Notes: a model not told the origin generated them from the sequence alone. 42,661 nt of DNA from Synergistales bacterium (GCA_021736445.1 JAIPGA010000012.1:1-42661); one strand, 5' to 3'; shown: positions 18,666 through 26,976, numbered from the stretch's first letter. A program made the numbers and translations.

Positions 18666-18843
18666 TCGCCACGAACCGTGAAAGATTGTCCGTTCCCTAA
18701 AGCCAAATGCGCCGATCCGCCGGTTCAGACACAATCCGCCTGGTTGGAAGGATGCCGAGTATTCCCTGTCAAAGAGTGACGTCATCTCCCTTCCGGATCA
18801 AAGTGACACGATCACGGCCCGGTCACAGAGCGGATCGAGGAAC

Positions 18844-18872
18844 TTGTTTCGCACTAGCCTTCATGCTATACT
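18844..18872 (+). promoter_or_regulatory. Promoter of the rimP-nusA-infB operon
   Basis: TTGTTT (18844-18849), a 17-base spacer and TATACT (18867-18872) form a sigma-70 type promoter. TGC directly before TATACT gives an extended -10. Transcription should start near 18880, leaving a leader of about 97 bases ahead of rimP that contains the terminator hairpin at 18908-18940. Confidence 0.7.
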
Positions 18873-18907
18873 TCCTCATTGGTCACAGGTGGAATGCGGA
18901 ACGATCG

Positions 18908-18940
18908 AAAGAGTGGGCGCGTCCCACTCTTTCTTTTTTC
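18908..18940 (+). terminator. Leader terminator hairpin ahead of rimP (rimP-leader-like attenuator)
   Basis: AAAGAGTGGG (18908-18917) pairs perfectly with CCCACTCTTT (18923-18932) around a five-base loop and is followed by CTTTTTTC. This is a textbook intrinsic terminator placed between promoter and coding region, not after a gene. From memory, a GAGTGGG/CCCACTC hairpin upstream of rimP is a conserved attenuator (rimP leader), and in B. subtilis NusA represses its own operon by stimulating leader termination. That assignment is by recall and position, without a covariance-model search. Confidence 0.7.
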
Positions 18941-18976
18941 GCATACACCCAATATGCCTCGGTAGGGGGATAACTG

Positions 18977-19468
18977 ATGAAACAAAAAAAGACACGAAAA
19001 CCACTGCCTACTGATAGAGTATCTGCTCTGGTTGAAGAAATGGGTTATGAATGTGTAGAAATCAAGGCCCGCACTGAACAGGGCAGGAAGGTGCTCAGCA
19101 TATTGATTGATACCCCTGACGGTGTCGGTGTGGAGGACTGCGAAACCGTCTCCAAACACATCAGCTCCTTCCTGGACGCCAGACCTGAGATCTTTGAGGC
19201 CCGATATTTCCTTGAGGTCAGCTCGCCGGGGGTAGAGCGACCGTTACATGGACCAAAGGATTTTTTGCGCTTTACCGGCAAAAAGGCGAGGCTGAGCATC
19301 TCCAGACAAGACAGCCCGAAAAAGCGGCGCCTCACGGGGGTCATCGTCGCTGCGGACAACACAGCCATAACGTTGCAACTCGACGACGGAACAGAAGAAC
19401 AGATAGAGATCGGTCGCATTAACAAAGCCAGACTTGTTTTTGAGCAACCCTCGAAAGAGCGCTGGTGA
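18977..19468 (+). CDS. rimP: Ribosome maturation factor RimP
   Basis: The 163-residue protein has the RimP N-terminal domain (VSALVEEMGYECVEIKAR, then ISSFLDARPEIFEARYFLEVSSPGVERPLHGPKDF) and the C-terminal Sm-like barrel (FTGKKARLSI, ending EIGRINKARLVFE). The LEVSSPGVERPL motif is diagnostic. RimP is needed for 30S subunit maturation. The ATG at 18977 is preceded by GGGGGA (18965-18970). The stop overlaps a rejected upstream start of nusA; the real nusA ATG is 17 bases downstream. It is the first gene of the classic rimP-nusA-infB operon. Confidence 0.95.
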   Translation: MKQKKTRKPLPTDRVSALVEEMGYECVEIKARTEQGRKVLSILIDTPDGVGVEDCETVSKHISSFLDARPEIFEARYFLEVSSPGVERPLHGPKDFLRFTGKKARLSISRQDSPKKRRLTGVIVAADNTAITLQLDDGTEEQIEIGRINKARLVFEQPSKERW

Positions 19469-19485
19469 AGGAGGGGTACGAAAAG

Positions 19486-20613
19486 ATGTCTTTAGGTCGC
19501 GATTTCGTTCGGGCGTTAAGGCAAATAGAAGAGGAAAAGGGGCTGCCCACAGAAACCATCAAGGCGAGCCTGGAAGCCGCACTCGTGTCGGCGTACCGAA
19601 AGCACAAGGGCGGCAATCAGAATGTTGAGGTTCATCTCGATCTGGAAAACGGGGAGTTCTCGCTCCACGAGGTACGTCAGGTTGTCGAAGAGGTTGAACA
19701 TTCCGACACGGAGATCAGTTTAGAGGAGGCCAGGGAAAAGGGGTACAATGACATCCATACTGGCGACCTCATCAGGATGGAGGTGTATCCCCAAGGTTTT
19801 GGCCGAATCGCTGCACAAACAGCCAGGCAGGTGATCATCCAACGTTTGAAGGACGCCGAACGACAGGTGATCTTCGACGAGTTTTCGGGACGCGTCGGAG
19901 AACTGGTGAACGGCATTGTCTTTAAAGCTGAAGAGGAACATGTCCTCGTACGCCTGAACGACCGAACAGAGGCAATCCTTCCACGTGATGAGCGCATTGT
20001 CGGAGAATACTATGCTCCGGGTCACCGAAAGAAATTCTATCTCCTGGATGTACGACGGACAACCAGGGGACCCCGTATCGTTGTCTCCCGCACCCATCCC
20101 GGCTTACTCCGCAGGCTTCTGGAACTCGAGGTTCCGGAAATTCAGGAGGGCACGCTTGAAATCAAGGGGATTGTACGGGAGGCAGGGGCGCGTTCCAAGG
20201 TAGCCATTCATACAACTGACCCAAATGTCGATCCCGTCGGCGCTTGTGTGGGGGCCAAGGGAGCCAGAATCAAGTCAATCGGCGAGGAACTCGGCGGCGA
20301 GCGCATGGATGTTATTATCTGGAACAACGATCCACTACAGTTTATCAAAAATTCCCTTTCTCCAGCTAAGGTGGTTAAAGTGGAGCCTGTGCTGGAAACG
20401 GAAAAGGCGGTTCGTGTATTCGTTCGCCCCGATCAGTTGTCCCTGGCTATCGGGAAGGCCGGACAGAATGTCAGGTTGGCGGCACGCTTAACCTCCTGGA
20501 AGATCGATATCAAGGTTTTGGAACCGGAACGGATGCCCACGCTGCAGGACCTCTTTGAGGATATCGTAAAGGGAGGCACCTCAAAGGAATGGGAAAACAA
20601 GGAAGAGGGGTAA
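19486..20613 (+). CDS. nusA: Transcription termination/antitermination protein NusA
   Basis: About 375 residues: an N-terminal RNA-polymerase-binding domain (RDFVRALRQIEEEKGL, GYNDIHTGDLI), an S1 domain (GRVGELVNGIVFKAEEEHVLVRLND) and two KH domains (VGACVGAKGARIKSIGEELGGERMDVI, LSLAIGKAGQNVRLAARLTSWKIDI). It lacks the C-terminal acidic repeats of E. coli NusA, as in Gram-positive bacteria. NusA modulates pausing, termination and antitermination and may act on the hairpin in its own operon leader. The ATG at 19486 is preceded by AGGAGGGG (19469-19476). The 3' end overlaps ylxR by 25 bases. Confidence 0.97.
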   Translation: MSLGRDFVRALRQIEEEKGLPTETIKASLEAALVSAYRKHKGGNQNVEVHLDLENGEFSLHEVRQVVEEVEHSDTEISLEEAREKGYNDIHTGDLIRMEVYPQGFGRIAAQTARQVIIQRLKDAERQVIFDEFSGRVGELVNGIVFKAEEEHVLVRLNDRTEAILPRDERIVGEYYAPGHRKKFYLLDVRRTTRGPRIVVSRTHPGLLRRLLELEVPEIQEGTLEIKGIVREAGARSKVAIHTTDPNVDPVGACVGAKGARIKSIGEELGGERMDVIIWNNDPLQFIKNSLSPAKVVKVEPVLETEKAVRVFVRPDQLSLAIGKAGQNVRLAARLTSWKIDIKVLEPERMPTLQDLFEDIVKGGTSKEWENKEEG

Positions 20614-20906
20614 GAAAACGTCGCCCCCGCACTTGTGCCGGCTGCGGGAGCGAGCATTCCAAAAAAGAGATGATCCGGATAGTTCGAACCCCGCAAGGCG
20701 AGGTTCGGATCGACCCGACAGGGAAAGCGCCGGGAAGAGGCACCTACCTTTGCCGCGATCCCGAGTGTGTCAGGAAAGCTCGAAAGCGGAAAGCGTTAGC
20801 GCGCGCCCTCAAAACAGGGGTGCCGCAGGAAGTGTACAATATATTGCTAGAACATTATATGACAAGTCCAGCCCCTAACAGGGCAAAGGAAAGCCCGGAT
20901 GAGTAA
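20589..20906 (+). CDS. YlxR family RNA-binding protein
   Basis: The 105-residue basic protein carries the DUF448/YlxR signature: RTCAGCGSEHSKKEMIRIVRTP near the N terminus and GKAPGRGTYLCRDPECVRKARKRKAL. YlxR-fold proteins are small and cytoplasmic and are thought to bind RNA; in B. subtilis YlxR is described as nucleoid-associated. The ATG at 20589 lies inside the end of nusA, with GGGAGG (20572-20577) upstream at rather long spacing. The 3' end overlaps the L7Ae-type gene by eight bases. The position between nusA and the L7Ae-type gene is the standard one. Confidence 0.92.
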   Translation: MGKQGRGVRKRRPRTCAGCGSEHSKKEMIRIVRTPQGEVRIDPTGKAPGRGTYLCRDPECVRKARKRKALARALKTGVPQEVYNILLEHYMTSPAPNRAKESPDE

Positions 20907-21237
20907 CAATAACACACAAAGGATTCTTTCCTACCTTCAGCTTGCTACACGAAGCGGCAGCCTGATCATTGGTCAAGATAGAGTTATTGAGGCACTCCGG
21001 AAGGGGAAGAAACTCGAACTGTTCGTGACAACGGACTGCGCGGACAATGTGCATCGGAAGCTGTACGGGTATAGGCAACGGGGAGTCTGCACCGTTACGG
21101 TACTCCCAGTACGCCGGGATGCACTCCTACTCTCCCGCGGCAGGTCGGCTACACAGATCGCAGGTTTGCCGCACGGTCACGACCTGGTATCCCCTATCAA
21201 GACGTTATGTACAGAGGGAGGCGAACGCCTTGAGTAA
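20899..21237 (+). CDS. L7Ae/L30e family ribosomal-type protein (YlxQ)
   Basis: The 112-residue protein shows the L7Ae-like fold pattern: ILSYLQLATRSGSLIIGQDRVIEALRKGKKLELFVTTDCADNVHRKL. This segment binds kink-turn RNAs in the family. YlxQ proteins are encoded between ylxR and infB in many bacteria and are non-essential; the exact role is unknown. The ATG at 20899 follows ...GGAAAGCCCGG, a modest ribosome binding site, and overlaps the end of ylxR by eight bases. Its last codons overlap the infB start. Confidence 0.9.
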   Translation: MSNNNTQRILSYLQLATRSGSLIIGQDRVIEALRKGKKLELFVTTDCADNVHRKLYGYRQRGVCTVTVLPVRRDALLLSRGRSATQIAGLPHGHDLVSPIKTLCTEGGERLE

Positions 21238-23209
21238 AATACGCATTTACGAACTCGCTAAGCTGTTAGGAAAATCAAACAAGGAGCTTATGGAGATCCT
21301 TCACTCGCTAGACGTAGAAGTGAAGAGTCACATGAGTTCCATTGATACCGAAACCGCACAGCTTGTGGAAGACACTGTACTTGAAGCAGGAAAGCCATCG
21401 GTAGTGAAAGAGCATCAAAAAGAGGAAGAAACCCTCGCCGTGCCTATGGAAAGCACGGTTTCCGATGTCGCCGGCATCCTTGGTGTCAGCCCGGGGGAAG
21501 CTGTCAACACACTGATCCAGGATGGCATGATGGTACCGGCCAATGCTCCGGTTGACGAGTCTATCCTCCGCTCGCTCAGCCATGCCTTCGGGAAAAAGCT
21601 GGTCCAGTCAGCTGAATCGAAAAAGGGCCCTGAGGAAGAAAGCACCGAAGCAACCCCGGCAAAGACACTGAAGGAGAGACCATCGGGGGAACACCTTGGA
21701 CCAAGGCCGCCGATCGTCACCGTAATGGGCCACGTTGACCACGGAAAGACAACGTTGCTGGATTATATCAGGGAAACAAAGGTTGCTGACGCCGAAGCCG
21801 GCGGCATTACCCAACACATCGGGGCCTCTGTGGTGCAACATGAAGGCGGTACAATCGTCTTCCTCGACACGCCTGGACACGAGGCCTTCACCGAAATGCG
21901 CTCCCGGGGAGCACAAGTGACGGATATCGCCATTCTGGTCGTCGCCGCGGAGGATGGCCTGATGCCGCAATCGGTGGAAGCCATCAACCACGCTAAAGCC
22001 GCCGGAGTACCCATCGTTGTTGCTATCAACAAAATCGACAAACCCGAAGCCAACCCGGACAGGGTCCGCCAGCAGCTCTCCGAGCACAAGCTGATCCCGG
22101 AAGAGTGGGGCGGCAATACAATCATGATCGAGGTATCCGCCAAAAAAGGGATCGGGGTAGACCAGCTTCTGGAAATGGTCACCCTTACCGCCGAGATGGA
22201 AGAGCTGAAGGCCGATCCAACGGTAGATCCCAAAGGTGTTTTTATCGAAGCCCGGCTTGACAAGGGCAAAGGTGCCGTCGGCACTGTAATCGTACAGGAA
22301 GGCACCCTGATGCGCGGCGACATTATCCTTGCGGAGACCACCTGGGCCCGTATCCGAGCGATGATCTCCGACACGGGTGCACCTGTGGATACGGCAGGTC
22401 CGAGCACCCCGGTGGAGATCCTGGGCTTGAACGGTGTCCCGCACGCGGGAGAGCGATTCCATAAGGTAGCTCATGAAAAGGACGCCCGGGATGCCGTCAA
22501 CCGCATGCAGCAGGAGAAGCGCGAACAGCAGGTTGTCAAGGCCAACAAACCAACCCTGGAACAGATCTACGAACAGATGCGGGAAGGGTCGATACCCCAG
22601 CTCAATCTGGTCATCAAGGCCGACGTCCAGGGATCTCTGGAAGCATTGAAGGGGTCCATTCAGAAACTGCCGACCGAAGAGGTGGGCCTGAATATCATCC
22701 ACGAAGGCGTGGGACGGCTTTCCGGGTCGGACATCCAGCTGGCTTCCGTGTCGGATGCCATCGTCATCGGGTTTAATGTCCGTCCAGACTCGAATGCAAA
22801 AAAACTCGCAGAAAAAGAAGGTGTGCAGGTACGTCTGTATCGGGTCATCTACGACCTGATCGAAGATGTGCGGAGCGCCCTGGAGGGCATGCTTGCCCCG
22901 ACAGTCCGGGAACATATCATCGGAGAGGCCGAGATCAGAGCGGTATTCAAGGTGCCCAAGGCAGGCAAGGTTGCGGGCTGTTACGTCACGAACGGTTCGA
23001 TCCGCCGCAATGCAAAGGTGCGCATTGTCCGAGATGGTGTGGTTACCTGGGATGGGTCCCTGTCGGCCCTAAAGCGTTTCAAGGACGACGTCCGCGAGGT
23101 TGCGCAAGGGTACGAATGCGGAATGGACTTTGCAAACTTTCAGGACATTCGAGAAGGCGATGTTGTAGAAGCCTATGAGATGATTGAAGAGAAGCGCAAT
23201 CTCGAATGA
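21230..23209 (+). CDS. infB: Translation initiation factor IF-2
   Basis: The protein of about 659 residues is a short-form IF-2. The N-terminal IF2N helix reads KIRIYELAKLLGKSNKELMEILHSLDVEVKSHMSS, a second IF2N-like element follows, and the G domain has GHVDHGKT (from residue 167), DTPGHEAF and NKID. Domains II-IV end EAYEMIEEKRNLE. It places fMet-tRNA on the ribosome. The start is TTG at 21230, with GGGAGG (21216-21221) at ideal spacing; longer in-frame starts lie inside the previous gene. The long charged N-terminal extension of E. coli IF-2 is absent. The stop overlaps ylxP as ATGA. Confidence 0.97.
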   Translation: MSKIRIYELAKLLGKSNKELMEILHSLDVEVKSHMSSIDTETAQLVEDTVLEAGKPSVVKEHQKEEETLAVPMESTVSDVAGILGVSPGEAVNTLIQDGMMVPANAPVDESILRSLSHAFGKKLVQSAESKKGPEEESTEATPAKTLKERPSGEHLGPRPPIVTVMGHVDHGKTTLLDYIRETKVADAEAGGITQHIGASVVQHEGGTIVFLDTPGHEAFTEMRSRGAQVTDIAILVVAAEDGLMPQSVEAINHAKAAGVPIVVAINKIDKPEANPDRVRQQLSEHKLIPEEWGGNTIMIEVSAKKGIGVDQLLEMVTLTAEMEELKADPTVDPKGVFIEARLDKGKGAVGTVIVQEGTLMRGDIILAETTWARIRAMISDTGAPVDTAGPSTPVEILGLNGVPHAGERFHKVAHEKDARDAVNRMQQEKREQQVVKANKPTLEQIYEQMREGSIPQLNLVIKADVQGSLEALKGSIQKLPTEEVGLNIIHEGVGRLSGSDIQLASVSDAIVIGFNVRPDSNAKKLAEKEGVQVRLYRVIYDLIEDVRSALEGMLAPTVREHIIGEAEIRAVFKVPKAGKVAGCYVTNGSIRRNAKVRIVRDGVVTWDGSLSALKRFKDDVREVAQGYECGMDFANFQDIREGDVVEAYEMIEEKRNLE

Positions 23210-23616
23210 AGAGACACCCCGCATCGAACCGACCCTTCTTTGGGTACTATATTGCCGAGTTCACCGTCCCCTGGGCACAGACCAGGAAGGATAGGCGGCA
23301 GATCACACGATCTTTGACGGACCATCTCAGACGCGGGTGGAATGTCTCCGTGGCCGACCTGAGTCCCGACGAGTCCGTGACAAAGGGTGTGCTCTGCATT
23401 GTCAGCGCCGGAAGTGCCGAGGTTTCGTTGCGGGAGAAAATCGCAGCACTCGATGAGTACCTTGGCAGACGCGAGGACCAGGGGGATTTTGAAGTGTACC
23501 GAAGAGAACAAGGGGTTTTCCGTTATGACGAGTTTCAGAATGAAACGGATCAACAGTCAGCTACAGAGGGCAATCTCCGAAACCCTGCAGAGAAGGATCA
23601 AGAAGGGGCCGGCTAA
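23206..23616 (+). CDS. DUF503 family protein (YlxP)
   Basis: The 136-residue protein starts at ATG 23206, overlapping the infB stop. The DUF503 core is visible: an N-terminal strand YYIAEFTVPWAQTRKDRRQITRSLTDHLRRGWNVSVADL followed by TKGVLCIVSAG. Homologues are usually about 90-100 residues. This one continues with about 40 polar residues to 23616, overlapping the start of rbfA in another frame by 92 bases. The function is unknown; it is conserved between infB and rbfA in Gram-positive-like operons, which suggests a role in ribosome assembly or translation. Confidence 0.82.
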   Translation: MKRHPASNRPFFGYYIAEFTVPWAQTRKDRRQITRSLTDHLRRGWNVSVADLSPDESVTKGVLCIVSAGSAEVSLREKIAALDEYLGRREDQGDFEVYRREQGVFRYDEFQNETDQQSATEGNLRNPAEKDQEGAG

Positions 23617-23905
23617 GGAAGCGGTCATCACCGACGTGGAATGCTCCAAAGACCTCGCCCACGCGAAGGTGTTTTTTACTGTCATCGATAAACACAGGAG
23701 AGGAGAAATCAAACAGGCCCTGGAAGGGGTATCCGGTGTCTTGCGGGGGATGCTGGGCGAACATCTCCATCTGAGACAAATCCCGGAACTGCACTTTATT
23801 GTGGACGTTTCGGAGGAACGTGCCCGGGAAATCGACAGGCTGCTTGACTCCCTTCCCGAGACGCAGAGTCATTCCAAGAATGAGGAGACCGACGAAGATG
23901 TCTAG
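23525..23905 (+). CDS. rbfA: Ribosome-binding factor A
   Basis: The protein of about 126 residues has the RbfA KH-type pattern: RMKRINSQLQRAISETLQRRI at the N terminus, VITDVECSKDLAHAKVFFTVID in the middle and LRGMLGEHLHLRQIPELHFIVDVSEERAREIDRLL at the end. RbfA binds the 30S subunit and is needed for late 16S processing and cold adaptation. The ATG at 23525 has AAGGGG (23511-23516) upstream; an internal ATG at 23540 is the alternative. The gene begins inside ylxP. It ends within the first codons of nrnA, with an eight-base overlap. Confidence 0.93.
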   Translation: MTSFRMKRINSQLQRAISETLQRRIKKGPAKEAVITDVECSKDLAHAKVFFTVIDKHRRGEIKQALEGVSGVLRGMLGEHLHLRQIPELHFIVDVSEERAREIDRLLDSLPETQSHSKNEETDEDV

Positions 23906-24911
23906 GCATGCTCCCAAGCAATCTGACCTTGCATCCATCATCAAAACAATGGAAACAGCGGATACCTGGCTTCTGATCAGCCACGAAAAACCCGACGGCG
24001 ATACCCTGGGTTGCGCCGCTGCCCTCTACGAAGCAGCGCAAATGATGGGAAAAGGCTGTAGATGGATAGGGAAGAGCCCCATTCCTGCGGTTTTTTCCTT
24101 CATCAGGCATGTGGACTGTTACGAACAACGCTCCACACTCCCCAGCGATTTCCCCGGCCCCGAGGGATGCATCATCGTTGTGGATACCAGCACCCCTGAC
24201 CGGGCCGTTGCAGGAATCCCGGAGGAGTGCGGGGGCAGGCCGCTCATCGTGATTGATCACCACGGCGACAATGCGGGGTACGGCACCATGGATCATGTCG
24301 ACAAGGAAGCAGCGGCAACAGGAGAGATCATATGGTCTCTCTTTGAAAAGGCAGGATGGGGTGTTTCGAAGAGCCAGGCTGAAGCGCTCTATGTGGCGAT
24401 CGCCACCGATACAGGTGCATTTTCCTTCAGTAACACCACACCCCGGACACACCAGGTTGCAGCGCAGCTTTTGCAATACGGCGTTCTGCCGGAAAAGATT
24501 GCACAGCACCTCTACTCGCAGGACAGTCTCGGGAAATTGCGACTCTGGTGCCGCGTGCTTGAACGTGTCGCACTGTGGGCAGGGGGCAGGGTTGCCTATA
24601 TGGAGGTGCGTCAGGAGGACTTCGAGGCAACCCAGACAACACGCGATGACATCGAGAACCTCGTTAACGAGGCATTCCGTCTCCGTTCGGTTGAATTTGC
24701 CCTGCTTCTTACCGAAAACAGCGCCGAGACCCGGGCAAGCCTCCGCTCACGAACAGAGCTCTCGGCAAGAGCGATCGCCACCGAGTGGGGCGGCGGCGGT
24801 CATCTCCAGGCCGCGGCGTTTTCGACGGACACACCTATCGAGACAGTACGGAGCTCCCTGCGTGATCGGATTGAGATGGACTATGCTGAACGGGCTTCTC
24901 TGCCTCAATAA
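23898..24911 (+). CDS. nrnA: DHH/DHHA1 phosphoesterase, NrnA type (nanoRNase / pAp phosphatase)
   Basis: The 337-residue protein has an N-terminal DHH domain (LLISHEKPDGDTLGCAAALY, then VVDTSTPD and VIDHHGDN) and a C-terminal DHHA1 domain with the GGGGHLQAAAF signature. NrnA enzymes degrade 2-5 base RNAs and dephosphorylate pAp; some act on pApA in cyclic di-AMP turnover, which would complement PgpH encoded upstream. The ATG at 23898 overlaps the rbfA end, with GAGGAG (23882-23887) 10 bases before. The position between rbfA and truB is standard. The overall pattern does not fit RecJ, which is longer. Confidence 0.92.
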   Translation: MSRHAPKQSDLASIIKTMETADTWLLISHEKPDGDTLGCAAALYEAAQMMGKGCRWIGKSPIPAVFSFIRHVDCYEQRSTLPSDFPGPEGCIIVVDTSTPDRAVAGIPEECGGRPLIVIDHHGDNAGYGTMDHVDKEAAATGEIIWSLFEKAGWGVSKSQAEALYVAIATDTGAFSFSNTTPRTHQVAAQLLQYGVLPEKIAQHLYSQDSLGKLRLWCRVLERVALWAGGRVAYMEVRQEDFEATQTTRDDIENLVNEAFRLRSVEFALLLTENSAETRASLRSRTELSARAIATEWGGGGHLQAAAFSTDTPIETVRSSLRDRIEMDYAERASLPQ

Positions 24912-25815
24912 ACCAGCTGGCTTGAGAAGCACCGATGCGGTTGCCTCGGTGCGGCGCAGACTTCCCAAAAAGACCAAAGTCGGTCATGCGGGGACCCTGG
25001 ACTCACCGGCAGAGGGACTGCTCATTCTCCTGATTGGACGGGCAACCCGTCTGAGCCAGTATGTCATGAAACTCCCCAAATACTACAGGGCCACCATTCG
25101 GCTGGGAGCAGTGACCGATACAGACGATCGGACCGGCACGGTACTGGAAACAACCGTCGTCCCTCCTGAGGAAGAACTGCTGCGGCGGTTGAAAGCGACC
25201 CTGCCTGCCTTCCTCGGTGAAAAGGCACAACTGCCGCCTGCAATCTCGGCTGTCCGTGTCGGAGGGGAACGGGCCCATGCGTTACAGCGTTCAGGGAAAA
25301 CCGTCCGGCTTACCCCCCGCCTTGTCTCGATCAACCGAATCGATTTTCTCGGCTACAACGCCGGAACAGAGACGCTGCAACTCGGGGTCCTCTGCGGTAA
25401 AGGGACATATATTCGAAGCCTCGCCCGGGATCTGGGAGAAGCGCTCCAATGTGGAGGGTATGTGGTGTCGCTTGAGCGTTCCAGCATAGGAGCATTCCGC
25501 AACGGTCAGGCGGTGTCCGTTGATGGACTCTGTTCTTCCCGGGAAGTGGAGCATTCCATGCTGCCGGTTCACACCCTGGCGTCCCAATTTACCCGGTTTG
25601 CACCGAGCTGGAACTGGCAGAAACCGCTGCGGAACGGATCGGCCATCCCTCTCTCGGGACTGACCAGAAAGGGCTGGGGATCGGTGACCTCTGATTCCCC
25701 GCTGGTGGTGGAAGGGGAAGACTGCTACGCCTTCGGCGCCCTCGACAGAACAGGACCAACCGTCACATTCCAGCCCGAGACCGTGTTGCACCTTGCAGGG
25801 GATCATGCGCGATGA
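24883..25815 (+). CDS. truB: tRNA pseudouridine-55 synthase TruB
   Basis: The 310-residue enzyme makes pseudouridine 55 in the T-loop of tRNAs. The N terminus GLLCLNKPAGLRSTDAV and the active-site motif GHAGTLDSPAEGLL with catalytic D40 are clear; KYYRATIRLGAVTDTDD and GKGTYIRSLARDLGEAL are further family motifs. The C-terminal part resembles a divergent PUA-like tail. The ATG at 24883 lies inside the end of nrnA (29-base overlap), so translation is probably coupled. The reading frame extends upstream to 24253, but that part is antisense-free shadow of nrnA. The stop overlaps ribF as ATGA. Confidence 0.95.
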   Translation: MLNGLLCLNKPAGLRSTDAVASVRRRLPKKTKVGHAGTLDSPAEGLLILLIGRATRLSQYVMKLPKYYRATIRLGAVTDTDDRTGTVLETTVVPPEEELLRRLKATLPAFLGEKAQLPPAISAVRVGGERAHALQRSGKTVRLTPRLVSINRIDFLGYNAGTETLQLGVLCGKGTYIRSLARDLGEALQCGGYVVSLERSSIGAFRNGQAVSVDGLCSSREVEHSMLPVHTLASQFTRFAPSWNWQKPLRNGSAIPLSGLTRKGWGSVTSDSPLVVEGEDCYAFGALDRTGPTVTFQPETVLHLAGDHAR

Positions 25816-26732
25816 TTGCTGCCCTGGGCTCCTTTGACGGATACCATCTCGGACACCAACTCCTGCTTTCCCGGGCCTGTGCTATGGCAACCCGCAAGGG
25901 CAAGGAGTGGGGCGTTCTCACATTCGACCCGCATCCTCAGGAAGTTCTTTCGCCTTCTCCCTTCGAGCGCCTCTTCCTCCCCAAAGAACAGAGAGCGCTT
26001 CACCGCATGTTTTCCGTTCCCCGCGTTGCGTACATCCCCTTTTCCCGGGGTTTGGCGGATTGCACGCCGGAACACTTTCTGGAATACATCGAACACAACC
26101 ACGAGGTAGAGGGGTTAGTGGTAGGTCACAATTTCTGTTTCGGCCGGGGACGATCTGGCACGGTTGATTTCCTGCGCTCTGCCTGTCAGCAGCGCCAGTG
26201 GAGTCTGGACATCATTTCCCCGGTAGTCGTAGGGGGAACGCAGATTAGCAGCACCCGCATTCGGAAACTTGTGACCTCAGGAAATGTCACGGCTGCAAAA
26301 CAGTTTCTGGGATACCCTTTTTTTCTCTACTCCTCTGTCGTTGAAGGGGATCAACGCGGTGCCGGTCTCGGTTTCCCCACGGCAAATCTCTTCGTACCGG
26401 AAGGAAAAGCGCTCCCACCAAGTGGCGTATACGCCTGTGCGGCAGGCGTTGACGGATCCTTTCTCCCCGCCGCGGTCAATGTTGGGTTCAATCCCACCTT
26501 TTTGGGACTCCGAAGCCTGCGTCTGGAAGCTCATTTACTCGACTTTGATGGAAACCTGTACGGGAAACACCTCTATATCTTCTTTTTGGAGCATCTCCGC
26601 CCCGAGCAACGATTTACATCCGTCAATGAGCTCAAAGAACAAATGGCAAGGGATTGCAGACAAGCACGGCACAGCTTTCTCCATTGGCGCACCTTTCAAA
26701 ACCCGCTCACGGAAAAGCTTGTACGACAGTGA
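25812..26732 (+). CDS. ribF: Bifunctional riboflavin kinase/FAD synthetase
   Basis: The 306-residue enzyme converts riboflavin to FMN and FAD. The N-terminal nucleotidyltransferase domain shows ALGSFDGYHLGHQLLL (HxGH-type), VLTFDPHP, VVGHNFCFGRGRSG and the TQISSTRIRKL motif. The C-terminal riboflavin kinase domain shows VVEGDQRGAGLGFPTANL, PPSGVYAC and VNVGFNPTF. The ATG at 25812 overlaps the truB stop. After the usual end of the domain (ARDCRQARHSFL) about 17 extra residues run into a converging minus-strand gene (26-base overlap), which suggests the 3' end was redrawn by an insertion or deletion. Confidence 0.95.
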   Translation: MIAALGSFDGYHLGHQLLLSRACAMATRKGKEWGVLTFDPHPQEVLSPSPFERLFLPKEQRALHRMFSVPRVAYIPFSRGLADCTPEHFLEYIEHNHEVEGLVVGHNFCFGRGRSGTVDFLRSACQQRQWSLDIISPVVVGGTQISSTRIRKLVTSGNVTAAKQFLGYPFFLYSSVVEGDQRGAGLGFPTANLFVPEGKALPPSGVYACAAGVDGSFLPAAVNVGFNPTFLGLRSLRLEAHLLDFDGNLYGKHLYIFFLEHLRPEQRFTSVNELKEQMARDCRQARHSFLHWRTFQNPLTEKLVRQ

Positions 26733-26976
26733 CTGCCCCAGCCGGGGCCAGGCCGTCTTCGCCTACGTACGTCAGGACATACCGCCTCGTGGCCTTGTGT
26801 TTGCTCCACGCCTCGTGGTGCCGGCCAAAGAAGCGCCGCACGTGACAGCCGTAATCGTCTATTGTTCGCGGGGCGTATCCGTTCGCCCTCAATTCAAGCT
26901 GGAACTCATCCAGGGCCTCGTCTACTGTCATGGTGCACTCGTGGAGGCTTACAATCTGCGCCGCACTGCCTGTCAT
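26707..26976 (-). CDS. Stand-alone tyrosine-recombinase core-binding (SAM-like) domain; probable integrase remnant
   Basis: The 89-residue product contains TVDEALDEFQLELRANGYAP-RTIDDYGCHVRRFF, the helix pattern of the N-terminal core-binding domain of phage integrases and Xer recombinases (EFL.EL..RG.S..TI..Y...LRRF). It stops where helix 4 would be, and no catalytic domain with the R-H-R-Y residues exists nearby. The ATG at 26976 has AAGG and GGAGGGGGG upstream, so it may be expressed. It ends inside ribF, tail to tail, and its start lies about 150 bases from tRNA-Arg(CCT), a typical integration site. It is either a decayed integrase or a small DNA-binding protein kept for another use. Recognition is by pattern only. 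Confidence 0.5.
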   Translation of the reverse strand: MTGSAAQIVSLHECTMTVDEALDEFQLELRANGYAPRTIDDYGCHVRRFFGRHHEAWSKHKATRRYVLTYVGEDGLAPAGAVTVVQAFP

